Positions 22,461 to 33,707 of a stretch of 64,000 bases of DNA are shown piece by piece. The notes below the pieces were generated by a model. That model worked only from the letters and a program-made list of their open reading frames with translations. It had not been told where the DNA came from and did no database searches. Within the stretch, counting starts at the first letter, position 1. Each line of letters opens with the position of its first letter. This DNA comes from Phocoena phocoena (taxonomy: Eukaryota > Chordata > Mammalia > Artiodactyla > Phocoenidae). A program made the position numbers and the translations under genes. Where the stretch lies: the NCBI RefSeq assembly GCF_963924675.1, contig NC_089221.1:8553851-8617850 (forward strand), written 5' to 3'.

Positions 22461-24784
22461 CTGGACCTGCAGTCACTAAAGCCAGAACCCGCGGCTTCTA
22501 CTCCAGGCCGTCGCAAGGAGCCCCTGGCACTGCTGCACCGCTAGGCGCGCAGGAGAGGCTCAGGGACAGGAGAGCCCAGGTCAGGCTGGCCGGATGGTAC
22601 AGTGGGAAGCGTTGAGCTGAGCTCACGCAGGGCGAACCATCATCTTGGGCACAGCTTGAACAGGTGAGTCAAGGCAGGAAAACTGGACAAATGACTGGAC
22701 AGCCCCTGCTCTTCCTACCCAGTGCCCTAAGGGAGGTAAGATCGAGTCTGACCCCGGACAGAGCAAGGAAGTCCTCCGCTCTCAAGGGCCCATGTGAGCA
22801 GATCGGGCCCACCCAGATAATCCAGGTCGACCCCCCAACTCAAGCTCTGTGACTTTAACTCCATCGGCGAAGTCCCTTTTGCCACGTAAGGTCCATGTTC
22901 CCAGGTTCCAAGAATCAGAGCGTAGACGTCTCTGGAGATCCTTACTCTGCTGACCCCATTCTGCAGGTCTAAAAAGACGTACGATGTTGTTTCTCTCCCC
23001 TGAGAGAGGTGAGAATGCAGAGGTGAGAATCATTTCCTCTCCATCTTTGAAGGCTGCTCCCTGGTCCTTAAGAACTCAGGTTTCAGGGAGGCCACAGGCA
23101 CAGAGGATGCTGCAGGCACAGAGATGCTGCAGACACAGAGGATGCTGCAGGCATGGAGGATGCTGCAGACCATGGTGCCCATGTCAGCTGGGGTCTCCTC
23201 AGAAGCTCAGACAAGGGGTTGTGTATGATGGGTTATTGGGAGGTGACCCAGGGACAGGGAGGGGTGAGGAGGGGAGGGGAAGTGGAGAAGCAGGTGAAGG
23301 GTGTGTCCATGGGCAGGTCACCCCTGGGGAAGCTGGAGCTGGGGCCCACTGGAATGTCTGGGGGACTGCCCCGTATCACATGCTCCCATCCCTGTTGGCT
23401 GGGGTGGGGATTGTCCCCCATGCAGCATCTCCCTGCCCTAGGCTCAGGGTAAGCTCTCCAGCCGCTGGAGAAAGGCCTAGGTGGAGGACATGGGGCTGGA
23501 AGCAGCAGGTGTGGGCCTGTGTGGGACTGTCCTCCAAGCTGCAGGAACCTCCTGGGCCAGATGAGGGGCAGGGGTGGTAGCTCAGTGCACTCCCTGTAGG
23601 GCTGTACGCAGCCTGACCTTATGTCACCGCCTGTTCCTAGATCCACAATCCTGGGCATGGCATTTAAGCTCTGCCTGTTGGTCAGGCTGGATCCAGGCTC
23701 CAGCAGTGCCAGCAGGCCTCCCTGTGTGTCCCCCCACTACCCCACCACATGCTTTGCCCTCTTGCTCGTGGTCGTCTTCCCTGGGCAGCCTCTGGAAGCT
23801 CCAGGCAAACATCCCACTAGCCTTCCACCTGGTAGAAAGAGCAGGGCATGGAGAAGAGTTGGGGTGGGATCTCATGGACTGACTTGGGTCACCAGCCCAC
23901 CTTGATTCAAACACTGAGTCATGAGATGGAGATGCCCTGGAAGCTGGCTGGGGGGGAAAGGGGGTCAGGCCCTTCTAACTAAACACAGGACCTGAGAGTG
24001 GGGAGCCCATGTGGTTCCCAGAGGAAAATCGAGATGCTCTTTCCAAAGAACAGAGCTCTATGTCCGCCCCAGGTGTCACAGGACGGCAATGCAGAACTCA
24101 CCTCCACCAGCCGGGGTCCAGCTGATTTCTAAGCATCACCAGCATACGCCAGCTACCAGGACACGCTCGGTCACAGACACTGACGCAGACCCTCGAACAG
24201 ACCAGTCCCACGTGTGATGAGACGTGTGGTTGTGACACTCAGACACTCAGCCAAGAGGATGTTGAGACAAAGAACAAATTTTGTCATGAATATAATCCAA
24301 ATGTTTGTGGGCTGGGTGACCCAAGAGCTCACTTTTCCTTTAATATGTAAATAGAATGGTTTAAGCCTCTTTACCCCAAAGTGGACAGCCCCCCACCCTC
24401 CCTGTATGTTTCGGGGTTCTCTGGGGCCCATAGGCCCTCCAGTCCCCTTTTCCTCTTTCTTCCTTCACAGATTCCATAATCTCCATGCAGATAACCCTGG
24501 ACTTGAATCTTCTAGCTTCCCTTGCTATAAACCACCCACAAAATGCAGATCTTTTCCTTTATTTCTCCAAACACATCTCCCTCAATGTAGCAGACTTTTA
24601 CTAAAGACTCAGTAAAAGTGATGATGAGGGGTTATATCACTGAAAATAAATTAAATAGCAGACATTTCTGGTTTTAATAGGAGAGCCATTATTTGAGCAA
24701 CTAACTTGAAAGCCAAATTTCTTCCCCGATGCCCCAGGCCATCCATTGCAATTCTGTCCCTGTCTCTTTTGAGGCCTTTTCCTG
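22461..24784. other. GC-rich single-copy stretch, no gene recognised
   Basis: About 2.3 kb without a recognised transposable element. The first ~530 bases are CpG-enriched, and a short 18-bp repeat lies at 23095-23172. Several frames of 80-200 codons overlap on both strands (longest 22984-23580), which is expected in GC-rich DNA. None shows a domain. Confidence 0.45.
23095..23172 (+). repeat. 18-bp minisatellite, four imperfect units
   Basis: The units all end in 'gatgctgca' and start 'ggcacagag', 'ggcacagag', 'gacacagag' and 'ggcatggag'. Lengths are 18, 17, 18 and 18 bases. Confidence 0.85.
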
Positions 24785-24837
24785 TCACTATTGCTATGCA
24801 ACAAACCACCCCAAACTAAAAAGTGAAAAACGTTTTC
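24785..24837. repeat. Ancient interspersed repeat, left part
   Basis: 'tatgcaacaaaccaccccaa' (24793-24812) starts a repeat whose body reappears at 25645 after an L1 insertion. I recognise the pattern but not a reliable family name. Confidence 0.35.
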
Positions 24838-25453
24838 CACTACGCACCTACTAGAAAGGCCAAAATCCAGAACACTGACAACACTAAATGCTGGTCAGGG
24901 TGTGGAGGAACGGGAACCCTCATTCACTGCTGGTGGGAATGCAAAAGGGTGCAGCCACTTGGGAAGACAGTTTGATGGGTTCTTACAGAATTCAGTATAA
25001 TCTTACTGTACCATTCAGCAATCACGTTCCTTGGTATTTACCCAGAGGAATTGAAAACTTATGTCCACACAAAAACCTGCACACAGATGTTTATTGAAGC
25101 CTTATTCATAATTGCCCAAACTTGGAAGCAACCAAGATGTCCTTCAGTAGCTGAATGGATAAATATATCATGGTGCATCCAGACAATGCAGTATCATTCA
25201 GCACTAAAAAGAAATGAGCTAACAAGCCATGAAAAGACATAGAGGAATGTCTAGACATAGAGGAATGAAGAAGCCAATCTGAAAAGGCTAAATACTGTAT
25301 GATTCCAACTATATAACATTCTGAAAAACTCAAGTAAAAAGTGGTTTCCAGGGGTTGGGTGGGGGTGAGAGGGGTGGGAAGGGATGAGTAGGTAGACCGC
25401 AGAGGATTTTTCAGGCAGTGAACATATGGGAAATCTCTTTACCCTCCTATCAA
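24838..25453 (+). mobile_element. L1M-type ORF2 3' end and 3' UTR, 5'-truncated
   Basis: Plus-sense L1 sequence: 'ctgctggtgggaatgcaaaa' (24928-24947), 'ggaagcaaccaagatgtcct' (25123-25142), then a 3' UTR with a G-rich block near 25350-25385. It is interrupted by a SINE and resumes at 25582. Confidence 0.8.
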
Positions 25454-25581
25454 TTTTTTTTTTTTTTGGCTGCAGTGTGCTGCATTGCATGCAGGATCTT
25501 AGTTCCCCAAACAGGAATCGAACCCACGGCCCCTGCATGGGGAGCTCAGAGTCTTAACCACTGAATCACCAGGGAAGGCTC
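25454..25581 (-). mobile_element. CHR/Bov-type tRNA-derived SINE, antisense
   Basis: T15 at the left and 'gcaggatcttagttccccaa' (25491-25510), ending 'caccagggaaggc', the complement of a SINE head. The imperfect target duplication 'taccctcctatcaa' (25440-25453) and 'taccttcctctaaa' (25582-25595) shows insertion into the L1M 3' UTR. Confidence 0.82.
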
Positions 25582-25644
25582 TACCTTCCTCTAAATTTCA
25601 CCATGAACCTAGATCCGTTCTTCAAATATTTAAAAATATTTTTA
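25582..25644 (+). mobile_element. L1M-type 3' end, continuation
   Basis: 'ttcaccatgaacctagatcc' continues the L1M 3' UTR after the SINE and ends in an A/T-rich tail. Confidence 0.6.
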
Positions 25645-26130
25645 ATGTATTATGCTGACACATTCTAGGGATCAGGAATCAGGGCACAAAAGGAACAACT
25701 TACTTCTGCTCCATGATTTCTGGGACGTCCTCTGCGAGGACTCAAAGGCTGAGTGTGATTTAATAGCTGGGGGCTGAAATTTTCTTCTCTCATATGTCTG
25801 GTGGCTAAGGCCAATTGTTGGCTGAGAACTTGAGCAGACTGTGGACCATAATGTCCACACATGTGGTCTCTCCACCTGGGCTCTCTTGGGCTTCCTCACA
25901 ACATGGCTGCCAGGCCCCAAGAGCAAGCATCCCAGTAGAACAGGGTAGAAGTTCACAGCACTTTTATGACCTAGGCTTGGAAGTCATATGGTGCAACTTC
26001 TGCTGTATTCCATTGATTGAGGCAATCACAAAGGCCTACCCAGGGTCCAGGGGAAGAGGACATGGCCTCCACCTCTTGATGGAAGAGCCTGTGGGATGGG
26101 AGATGTTTCCATCTTTGGAAAATACAATCT
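25645..26130. repeat. Ancient interspersed repeat, right part
   Basis: 'gggcttcctcacaacatggc' (25888-25907) and 'tttatgacctaggcttggaa' (25963-25982) belong to the same old repeat type as 24785-24837. The L1M therefore inserted into it. It is probably LTR- or MaLR-like, but the family is not certain. Confidence 0.4.
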
Positions 26131-27329
26131 CCCATAAAACCTCTTCACATTTCTGATATCCTCTCTTCCGTACTCCTCAGCATCTCAGAAACCTCAAAAT
26201 CCCTCTAACTTGATTACACAAAGCAATTCATTGCTCCCTTTGTCTCTCCTGGCTATGCCCTGGGAAACTTCCCCTTTTACACCAGAGTATTTTCCTAAAT
26301 GCCAGAGTATTTTCCTAAACAGTCAGCACTATTTAACAGCACGCAGGTGCTCAGATTTAGGTATTATCATGAAATACCTAGCCAAAAAGAATATCTTCCA
26401 AAAGATCGATTGTGTGTTACTCAGGCATAGAAATACTGTTTCACCATAATGTATGGAAGCCACATCTGCAAAGCTGTATTAATATAGTTTACCCATAGAA
26501 GGGGGGCAAAAATATTTAGTGAGTAGATAAATAAGTGAATGAATCAAATATGAACTATCAGCCAAGACATGGAAACAACCTCATTACTTGGAATTGAGTG
26601 TTTTAATGTAATTCATTAAAATAGACACTGTCTGTATTTGTGATATATGTGTGCTTAAAATTCATGGAGAGAATGAGCATTTTAATTACAAAATGCTAAA
26701 AATCATTAACAATTTAAAGATCATCAAGTAAGCAAGTCTGCTACGCCCTTATAGAAAAACCAGACGAGTGCAAGGGCACAGCTAAAGGGCAGGTGCAAGA
26801 GGAGGGAGGAAGGGGCAGGGCCAGTTGCCCCCTACTCATGGACCCAGAAGAATTTAACCCAACCTACCAAAATGTAAGAGGCCCAGGGATGCTGTGGGAG
26901 AAGGGGAAGGACCAGGGGTTGCATGGGGACTATGGCCCCCTGGGGGATCTCAGCCTCTGCTGAGAGACCAGGGCCACATTCACCCCTCCCCCACTGCGAC
27001 CCCCAGTCTAGACAGCCTCCCGCGTCCCACTGCCGAAGGCAGCCTGCCTTCTCCACCTTGATTCCTTCGTCTGCTTTCCCTCCACTTCCAGGAAGCCACC
27101 TCTCCTCAATTCCTATCAACGAAATCATGCCCACCCTTTACCACCCAGACAAATGCCACGGTCCCCAAGAAGCAAAAACATCCCCCTCACCCAGCCCAGC
27201 GCTGATTTCATACCCTCTGTGCCCCCCTGTTCTCTGTGTTCTCTGCTACTGTACTTACCTTACACGAAGGTAAGTCTTGTCTCTAAAGAATCACGAAGGG
27301 CCAGCATTCAGGCTGCACTCACTTGGTGA
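26131..27329. other. Single-copy stretch, no gene recognised
   Basis: The AT-rich first half (26131-26750) is followed by a GC-rich half. No element, exon or RNA gene was recognised. Confidence 0.4.
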
Positions 27330-27480
27330 GCTGACTCCATGTTGGCTCCATTTCATCCACTCAGCAGCCCCAGGAAGTACTGTGACTGACTGTCCTCATT
27401 TTATGGAACTGAGGCCAGAGAGTAAGTGACTTGTTCAAGGCCACATGACCAGTTTGAAATACAGATGAACCCTGGGCTGC
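27330..27480 (-). repeat. MIR SINE, antisense
   Basis: 'cattttatggaactgaggcc' leads to 'agagagtaagtgacttgttc' and 'aaggccacatgaccag', the complement of the MIR core. Confidence 0.7.
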
Positions 27481-28419
27481 CTACGGGTTCCATGTGATGG
27501 CCAATCCCGAGGTCTCCTGGAGTGCCACAAGTATCTCTTATTACCTCACAAAGATTTATTAGTGAAGGCAAAGTGCTTATAACAGTTGTCAAATATAAAG
27601 AGGTTAGTTGCACCGAAAAAAATAAGTTTTCCCAAGTGGCTTGACTTTTGTTTAAGACAACTGGTAAGTATTCAGCTGTCATAAAAATACTTTTGAAAAA
27701 ACAGACACACTCCATTTGTCCCTTCAAAGTAAAAGTAACATTTTAAAATGCGTATGAAAGAAAGAGTAATGTGATACAGAGAGCTTCTGAATACAGATAT
27801 ATGGAAATGTTTTCATTATTATATGACTTTGCTGGCCCAAACAAGATAATACGTCATCCACTAAACTCTCTTATCTGCACACTTAAAACAGAATTTTCTA
27901 AGCTGTTTAAAAGGCTTCCAAACGAATATTTTGAATGGATTTTGATTCCATATGTTTTAAATTGCATAACTGGTGGCTGTGATTTTTAAAATGAGTTTCA
28001 TCGAAGACGTGAACTCAATTTCCAGAATTTATTGTAAAATGAGATTTTTATGAATCTTGCCAAACTTATCCATTAACACCTTAATCATGACTTTTCCATC
28101 TTCACGTGATTAAATGATAAGGAGGTATTCTTCAACTACAAATGAAAATAGACGAACAAAGCTGCCTATATTGGGAATTGCATATAAATACGACAAGATC
28201 AGATTTTGAAAACTTCATTGACAAATTTGCAGAAGTTACAGCTTAAGAACAGAAAATTTAATACTATTTGCCACTGCAAAAAAAAACCTAGTAGGTACAT
28301 ACAAGCTTTTTTCTCTTTTTCCTACAAGTATATTAATGGAAATTTTAAAATATGAATCTATAACTTTTTCCTTTTTATTGTAATTTTTTAATTTTCATTT
28401 TTAAAAAAAGGTCCTGGTT
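27481..28419. other. AT-rich repeat-free stretch
   Basis: About 940 bases without a recognised repeat or gene. The central part (27760-28260) is a candidate conserved non-coding element by its composition only. Confidence 0.4.
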
Positions 28420-28627
28420 GGGCTTCCCTGGTGGCGCAGTGGTTGAGAGTCTGCCTGCTGATGCAGGGGACACGGGTTCGTGCCCCGGTCCAGGAAGATG
28501 CCACGTGCCGCGGAGCGGCTGGGCCCGTGAGCCATGGCCGCTGAGCTTGCACGTCCGGAGCCTATGCTCCGCAACGGGAGAGGCCACAGCAGTGAGAGAC
28601 CCACGTACCACAAAAAAAAAAAAAAAA
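28420..28627 (+). mobile_element. CHR-type SINE (short form), sense
   Basis: Starts 'ggcttccctggtggcgcagt' with a tRNA-like head (A-box region near 28434-28446, B-box-like 'gggttcgtgcc'), then the 'gagcggctgggcccgtgagc' body and an A16 tail. The target duplication GTCCTGG lies at 28411-28417 and 28628-28634. This form is abundant in cetaceans. Confidence 0.92.
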
Positions 28628-29619
28628 GTCCTGGCATGATTATATAGACAAAATTCAATAAAGGAAAAATTTCACTGTCAAGAAAAAAAATGAATTTCAC
28701 GGTTTAGTAAGCACAGCCATTTGAATCTACATATATTTGCAAAGTCTCACTCTCAGTTAAGATGATATTAAAACCCATATCAAAGGAAACTGAACTTAAA
28801 ATCTAGCCTTCAGACCACTGTATCACAATAAAGTAAACAAGATGTTTTAATAATGCATATTTGATTATATTACTATTATTAAAAGTGCTTAATGTACTCT
28901 AAACAGAACAGAAAGAAATGGTATAGAAAATTTCAGTACCATTAATAAACAGGAATAAGTTATTATTTAAATATTACATACTTTAGCTCATTTAAAAATT
29001 CTATTTCATATATTTTATCTATGTGTATTGTCAATGCCCTCCAGCCAAAGCCACCAGAAGTACACTTGTGAATTTCTGGTGAACAAGTTGCAGTTATCAC
29101 TCATTGTGAGGAGAGAGACTACGCACCATGGGAAACTTGGGGGGCGATGGTGGTCAGTAAGATGGTGTTAGATAGAACCAACTATAGGATTTGGGCTTTG
29201 ATTTGGTGATTTGGATGAGGATCTAAGGGAGGGGTTCTCTCTAGATTGGATGCTATCAGAGAGAGGGGGCAAGCCTATGAGGGGGTATCTCAGTACATCT
29301 TATCCCTGGGGACAGCCGACTAGAGCAAAGATGAAGCTGTAACTGGTGAAACAGGGATCACTCATGTTGGCCAGGAGGGGGTGTGTTAGGTGTTCTGTGG
29401 GTGGCACAGTGATCTTGTTTTCATCTGTGCTTAGACAAATTGATGAAGGGGCTTTGCTTGGTCTCACTTTATCACGGGCTCAGAGTAACCTTATCTGAGG
29501 TAGGTGTTCTGTGAGATTGTCTACATCCAACAGATTAACGTGCCTGGCTGTGAATGCCCAGCCACTGCTGGATGTCAGGACTGCTCTTTCCACTTTCCTG
29601 GCATAGTATTACAAAACTA
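28628..29619. other. Stretch without a recognised gene
   Basis: AT-rich to about 29030, then a more GC-balanced part (29050-29600) that looks like an old repeat I cannot name. No coding signal was seen. Confidence 0.3.
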
Positions 29620-29943
29620 CAGACACACCTCACAGATATGGCAGGATCGGTTCCAGACCACCGCAATAAAGTGAATACCGCCGTAAATTGAGTCACACGC
29701 ATTTTTTGGTTTCCCAATGCATATAAAAGTTATGTTTACACTATACTGTAGTCAGTTAAGTATGCAATAGCATTACATCTAAAAAAGCAATGTACATACC
29801 TTAATTAAGAAATACTTTGTTACTAAAAAATACTAACCATCATCTGACAATGCAGGGTTGCCACAAACTTCCAATTTGTAAAAAAAAAAAGCAATACCTG
29901 TGAAACTCAATAAAACAAAGTGCTATAAAACAAGGTATGCCTG
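29620..29943. mobile_element. Tigger1-type DNA transposon, internally deleted
   Basis: A 324-bp element flanked by TA (29618-29619 and 29944-29945), beginning CAGACACACCTCACAGATA and ending CAAGGTATGCCTG. It contains 'aaagttatgtttacactata' of the Tigger1 left end. The transposase is absent. Confidence 0.85.
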
Positions 29944-30086
29944 TACACTGTATTGTAGTTCACACGTCAGCACCCCAGAAAGAACCTGTACCCCATTCGC
30001 AATCACTCCACATCCCTTCTCTCCCCAGCCCATGGCAACCACTCAAAATTTGCCAATTCTGGACATTTCATATAAGTGGCTGCGAT

Positions 30087-30438
30087 AGTTAATTTTATGT
30101 GTCAGCTTGGGTAGGTCATGGTACCCAAATATTTGGTCAAATATTATTCTAAATGTTTCTGTAAAGGTATTTTTAGATGAGATTAACATTTAAATCAGTA
30201 GACTTTGAATAAAACGGATCGCTCTCCATAATGTGGGTGCGACTCATCCAATCAGTTGAAGCCCTTACTGGAAAAAGACCAACCTCCTCCAGCAAGAAGA
30301 AATTCTCCCAGCAGATTGCCTTTGCGCTCAAAGTGCGACTCCCTCCCGGCTCACCAGCCTACCTGGACAATTTTGGACTAGTCAAGACTCTACAATCATG
30401 TGCACTAAATCCATGAAATAAATAAATTTATATGTATA
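30087..30438 (+). mobile_element. Ancient LTR-like repeat, left part
   Basis: 'ttaattttatgtgtcagctt' (30092-30111), 'aacatttaaatcagtagact' and 'catccaatcagttgaagccc' follow the order of a common ancient mammalian repeat. Its end 'tctggagaaccctaacacaa' reappears at 30764 beyond an insertion. Family name uncertain. Confidence 0.5.
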
Positions 30439-30690
30439 CAGTTGACCCTTGAACAATACAAGGGTTAAGGGTGCTAACCCTTTACACAGTCCAAAATCCA
30501 AATATAATAAATATAACCTATAGTCGGCCCTTTGTATATACTCATTTCTTCCATGTCCTCCACTCTGCATCTGTGGATTCAGCCAAACTTGGACACAGAG
30601 CCATACAGTACTGTGGTATTTACTATTGAAAAACATGCACATATAAGTGGACCTGCACAGTTCAAACCTTTGTTATTCAAGGGTCAGCTG
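30439..30690. mobile_element. MER8-like Tigger-type DNA transposon
   Basis: Terminal inverted repeats CAGTTGACCCTTGAACAAT at the left and the matching TATTCAAGGGTCAGCTG at the right; TA precedes the left end. About 250 bp, with an internal 'tatagtcggccctttgtat' phrase. No coding capacity. Confidence 0.78.
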
Positions 30691-30696
30691 TGTACA

Positions 30697-30697
<1 letters not shown>

Positions 30698-30737
<40 letters not shown>
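30698..30737. repeat. (CA)n microsatellite
   Basis: About 20 uninterrupted CA units directly after the MER8-like element. Confidence 0.96.
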
Positions 30738-30739
<2 letters not shown>

Positions 30740-30741
<2 letters not shown>

Positions 30742-30786
30742 TCACATCCCATTGGTTCTGTCCCTCTGGAGAACCCTAACACAATG
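30740..30786 (+). mobile_element. Ancient LTR-like repeat, right part
   Basis: The last ~45 bases of the repeat at 30087, separated from it by the MER8-like copy and the CA run. Confidence 0.45.
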
Positions 30787-31029
30787 GTATTATAGAATAT
30801 GTGAGATTTTCTGACTGACTCCTTTCACTCACCATATTTATATGACTTCTCATTTAATCCTCAAACCCTACCATGCGAGAAGCATCTACATCAGCGGTAA
30901 AGTGGAGTGGATCCTTCTAGCCAGAATGATTACAGCAGGAATAATGGGCACACGATTCTGGCTTCATGGTGACCGTCTTAACACTCAGAACGCACCATTC
31001 TGATGTTTGAGAAGCCCTCCTGCGAACTC
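30787..31029. other. Stretch without a recognised element
   Basis: No repeat or gene was recognised. Confidence 0.3.
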
Positions 31030-31270
31030 AGTGGAGAAGGCCCCTCTTGCAGGAAGCCTTCCTGGATCTGTCCTCCACTCCTGGCCAGCATCTCTCCATC
31101 ACATCCCTCTGCTCTGCTTGTCAGACTATAATGGTCTGTGAACTCAAATGGCTTCTTGCTAAGACTGAAAACCTTGAATGCTAAGGGCTATGTCTATCCA
31201 CCACCAAACTCCCATCCCCCATCTCATCCTAGTTCCCAGAACGTTCCATACAGAAGCCTCACCCTAGAGC
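31030..31270 (+). mobile_element. Possible L2 3' end fragment
   Basis: 'caggaagccttcctggatct' (31050-31069) and 'gctaagggctatgtctatcc' (31180-31199) resemble the 3' UTR of the ancient LINE L2. Strongly diverged. Confidence 0.38.
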
Positions 31271-32194
31271 CCACCTCTCCTCTGTCCCCGAGGGAAGGTT
31301 CTGCTCCTAGTCCCTCAGCCCCGCCAGAAACCCTGGCCTGGTTGAACCCATGGACTGCAACCCGATGGGCCTCGTCCGCAACCAGCAGCCAAGCCTGGCA
31401 CCGACCCTCAGCATCTTATTTTCTGTCAAATAAAATGAGTTTTAAGTACACAGGCTTCTGTTGTATCCAGCTTCTAACTGACAGGCCCGCCCGCCAGGAG
31501 CTGCTGCCTCCTGGCTTCCCTCAGCATGAAGTGGGGCAAGCCCTTCCAGAACTTTCCCTCCAGCAGCTTGCTTGCCTTTTGGCTACATGCTTCTCTTTCT
31601 GCTCTGTGACAGGGACCACCTTCCCCACCCCCAAAGCTTCCCCACCCACACACACCCAGAGACTAGCCTTAGCTCTGAGTGTTTTTTAATAAAACTCTCT
31701 GAATTCCTGTAGGGTAAATTGGCAACTCCCTTTTGAACCAAAATCCATTATCTACCATGAACATGGGCCCAGCAGCCCATAAATAATGGAAATTTGTCAG
31801 TATTACCCCCAGAGTGACCCAATCTTCCTTCACTTTTGGACATTATTATCCAAGGGCGAGGGACCCTTTCAGTAGCAGAGAATGAGGCAAAAGTCAGCAT
31901 TCTTTTATCTAGGGCCTGACTTTGAGCTCGTCCCTTGGGCAGTTTGCAAGAAGTTTTTCCTGGTACCTCAACAGAGCACTGGCCCACCTGTTCAGTCTTC
32001 AACAGCTCCGTGGAGAGCAGTCCACGGTACAAGCCAGAGCCCGGCTGCAGAATACAGAGGAACACAGTGCCCTGAAGCCCCCAGCCCACCAGGGAGCAGG
32101 CTGCAGCCATGACAGCTGAGCACTGTCATGCTGGCTGGAAAGACCCAGATCCTTCCCAAATCAGAGAAGTGACTCATATTCTGAAGAATCCATA
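31271..32194. other. Single-copy stretch, no gene recognised
   Basis: About 0.9 kb. A proline- and serine-rich frame covers 31138-31689 but has no family resemblance and overlaps the L2-like fragment. An 'aataaa' is present at 31687, without a supported transcript. Confidence 0.4.
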
Positions 32195-32283
32195 CTGCTG
32201 TGTGGAATTGCGTCCTCCAAGAGAGATACATTCAAGTCCTAACCCCTGTACCTGTGAATGAGACCTTATATGAAAATAGGGTC
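32195..32283 (+). mobile_element. MLT1-type LTR (MaLR), left part
   Basis: 'tgctgtgtggaattgcgtcc' start and 'tatgaaaatagggtc' are MaLR LTR phrases. Interrupted by the SINE at 32284. Confidence 0.78.
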
Positions 32284-32655
32284 CAAGACTTCCCTGGTGG
32301 TGCAGTGGGTTATAATCCGGGTTTGAGCCCTGGTCCAGGAAGATCCCACATACTGCGGAGCAACTAAGCCCGTGCGCCACAACTACTAAGCCTGCGCTCT
32401 AGAGCCCACGAGCCACAACTACCTAGCCCACGTGCCACAACTACTGAAGCCCGTGCACCTAGAGCCCATGCTCTGCAACGAGAGAAACCACTGCAATGAG
32501 AAGCCCGTGCACCTCAACGAAGAGTAGGCTCACTTGCAGCAACTAGAGAAAGCCCACGTGAAAGACCCAACACAGCAAAAAAAAAATTTATTAATTAATT
32601 AAATCTTAAAAAAAAAAAGTTAGCCAAATTTTCCATTAAAAAAAAGAAAGAAAGG
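32284..32655 (+). mobile_element. CHR-1-type SINE (long form), sense
   Basis: The tRNA-like head 'acttccctggtggtgcagtg' is followed by the long body with repeated 'ccacaactac' phrases, about 370 bp including the A-rich tail. The target duplication AAATAGGGTC lies at 32274-32283 and 32656-32665, inside an MLT1 LTR. Long CHR bodies are a hallmark of cetaceans and hippos. Confidence 0.92.
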
Positions 32656-33034
32656 AAATAGGGTCTTTGCAGGTGATCAAGTTAAGATGAGGTCATTAGG
32701 GTGGGCCCTAGTCCAACATGACCAGGTCCTTATCTAAAGTGGAAATTTGACCACAGACATGTCACAGGCAGAGAGAAGACGATGTGAAGAAGGCCAGGTG
32801 ATGACAGAGGCAGAGATTGAAGTGATGGAGCTACAAGCCAGGGACACCAAAAACTGTTGGCCCCGCCAGCAGCTGGAAGAGGCCAGGAAGTGTTCTCCCC
32901 AGTGTCAGAGGGAGACGGCCCGGCTGACACCCTGATTTCTGACTTCTAGCTTCCAGAACTGTGAGACAGTAACTACCTATTGTTTTCACTGCCCAGATAC
33001 CGTGCTTTGTCACAACAACACAGAGAAACCAACA
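32656..33034 (+). mobile_element. MLT1-type LTR (MaLR), right part
   Basis: Continues from 32283: 'ttaagatgaggtcattaggg' (32680-32699) through 'tctagcttccagaactgtga' (32945-32964), ending '...aaaccaacaca'. Confidence 0.8.
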
Positions 33035-33419
33035 CACTTACCTCAAAGCAGAAGCGTTGTATCTATTCGTTACTGGGTTAGCCATTACTAGGTACTTTCT
33101 ACACATCAAGAAAACTTTTCTAAACACCAAGTCATATGCAGGAGATAGATAATGAACAAAGAAATATATAAGAAAATGTTGACGCTACAAAGAGAATTAG
33201 TAGGGAAAGTGTCCAGTGGCTGCACTGGGTGGTCAGAGACTGGTCCCTGAGGAAGGGCGGCTGAGAGGTGAACAGCTAAGCAAAGCCCTGAAGTGGAAAC
33301 GGCGGTGGCATTTCTGAGGAGCAGAGGGGACAAGTCAGGGTCAGAGAGATGGGGCAGAACTGGAACCAGAGTGTCTTGATTCTAAAAGTCTTGTGTGCAG
33401 GGACATCTCTAAACACTAC
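33035..33419. other. Stretch without a confident element
   Basis: The second half (33140-33360) has phrases such as 'ctgaggaagggcggctgaga' that recall L2/MIR-age debris, but I cannot support a call. Confidence 0.25.
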
Positions 33420-33707
33420 CTGTATCAGTTCCCTGTGGCTTCAGTAAAAAAGACCACATACTAGGTACCCAAATACAGGGAAATTTATTCCCGCAGTTCA
33501 AGAGGCCAGATGTCCAAAATCTAGGTGTTTAAGCAGGGTTTGTTCCTTTTAGAGACTCTGAAGGAGGGTCTGTTCCTTGCTTCTTCTGCCTTCTGGTAGT
33601 GGTTGGTGCTCTTTGACGCCCCTCACCTTGCAGATGCAGTACTCCAATCTCTGTCTCCATCTTCATCTGTGTCCAGATTTCCTTCTTACAAGAACACCAG
33701 TCATCAG
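33420..33707 (-). mobile_element. MLT1-type LTR (MaLR), antisense, part 1
   Basis: 'tgtatcagttccctgtggct' start and 'gaggccagatgtccaaaatc' are the complement of a MaLR LTR. Interrupted by the SINE at 33708. Confidence 0.8.

Noticed and set aside
22984..23580. Long plus-strand open frame (198 codons) in GC-rich DNA
   Set aside because: No domain or homologous phrase is recognisable, it overlaps other long frames on both strands, and it contains the 18-bp repeat. GC-rich DNA has few stops.
26280..26321. Short direct repeat 'cagagtattttcctaaa' twice
   Set aside because: A single 17-base duplication with no context; likely simple slippage.
28420..28627. tRNA gene in the SINE head
   Set aside because: The A- and B-box-like motifs belong to the tRNA-derived SINE head; no cloverleaf-competent tRNA is present.
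31138..31689. Proline/serine-rich frame of 183 codons
   Set aside because: Overlaps an L2-like fragment and lacks any family resemblance.
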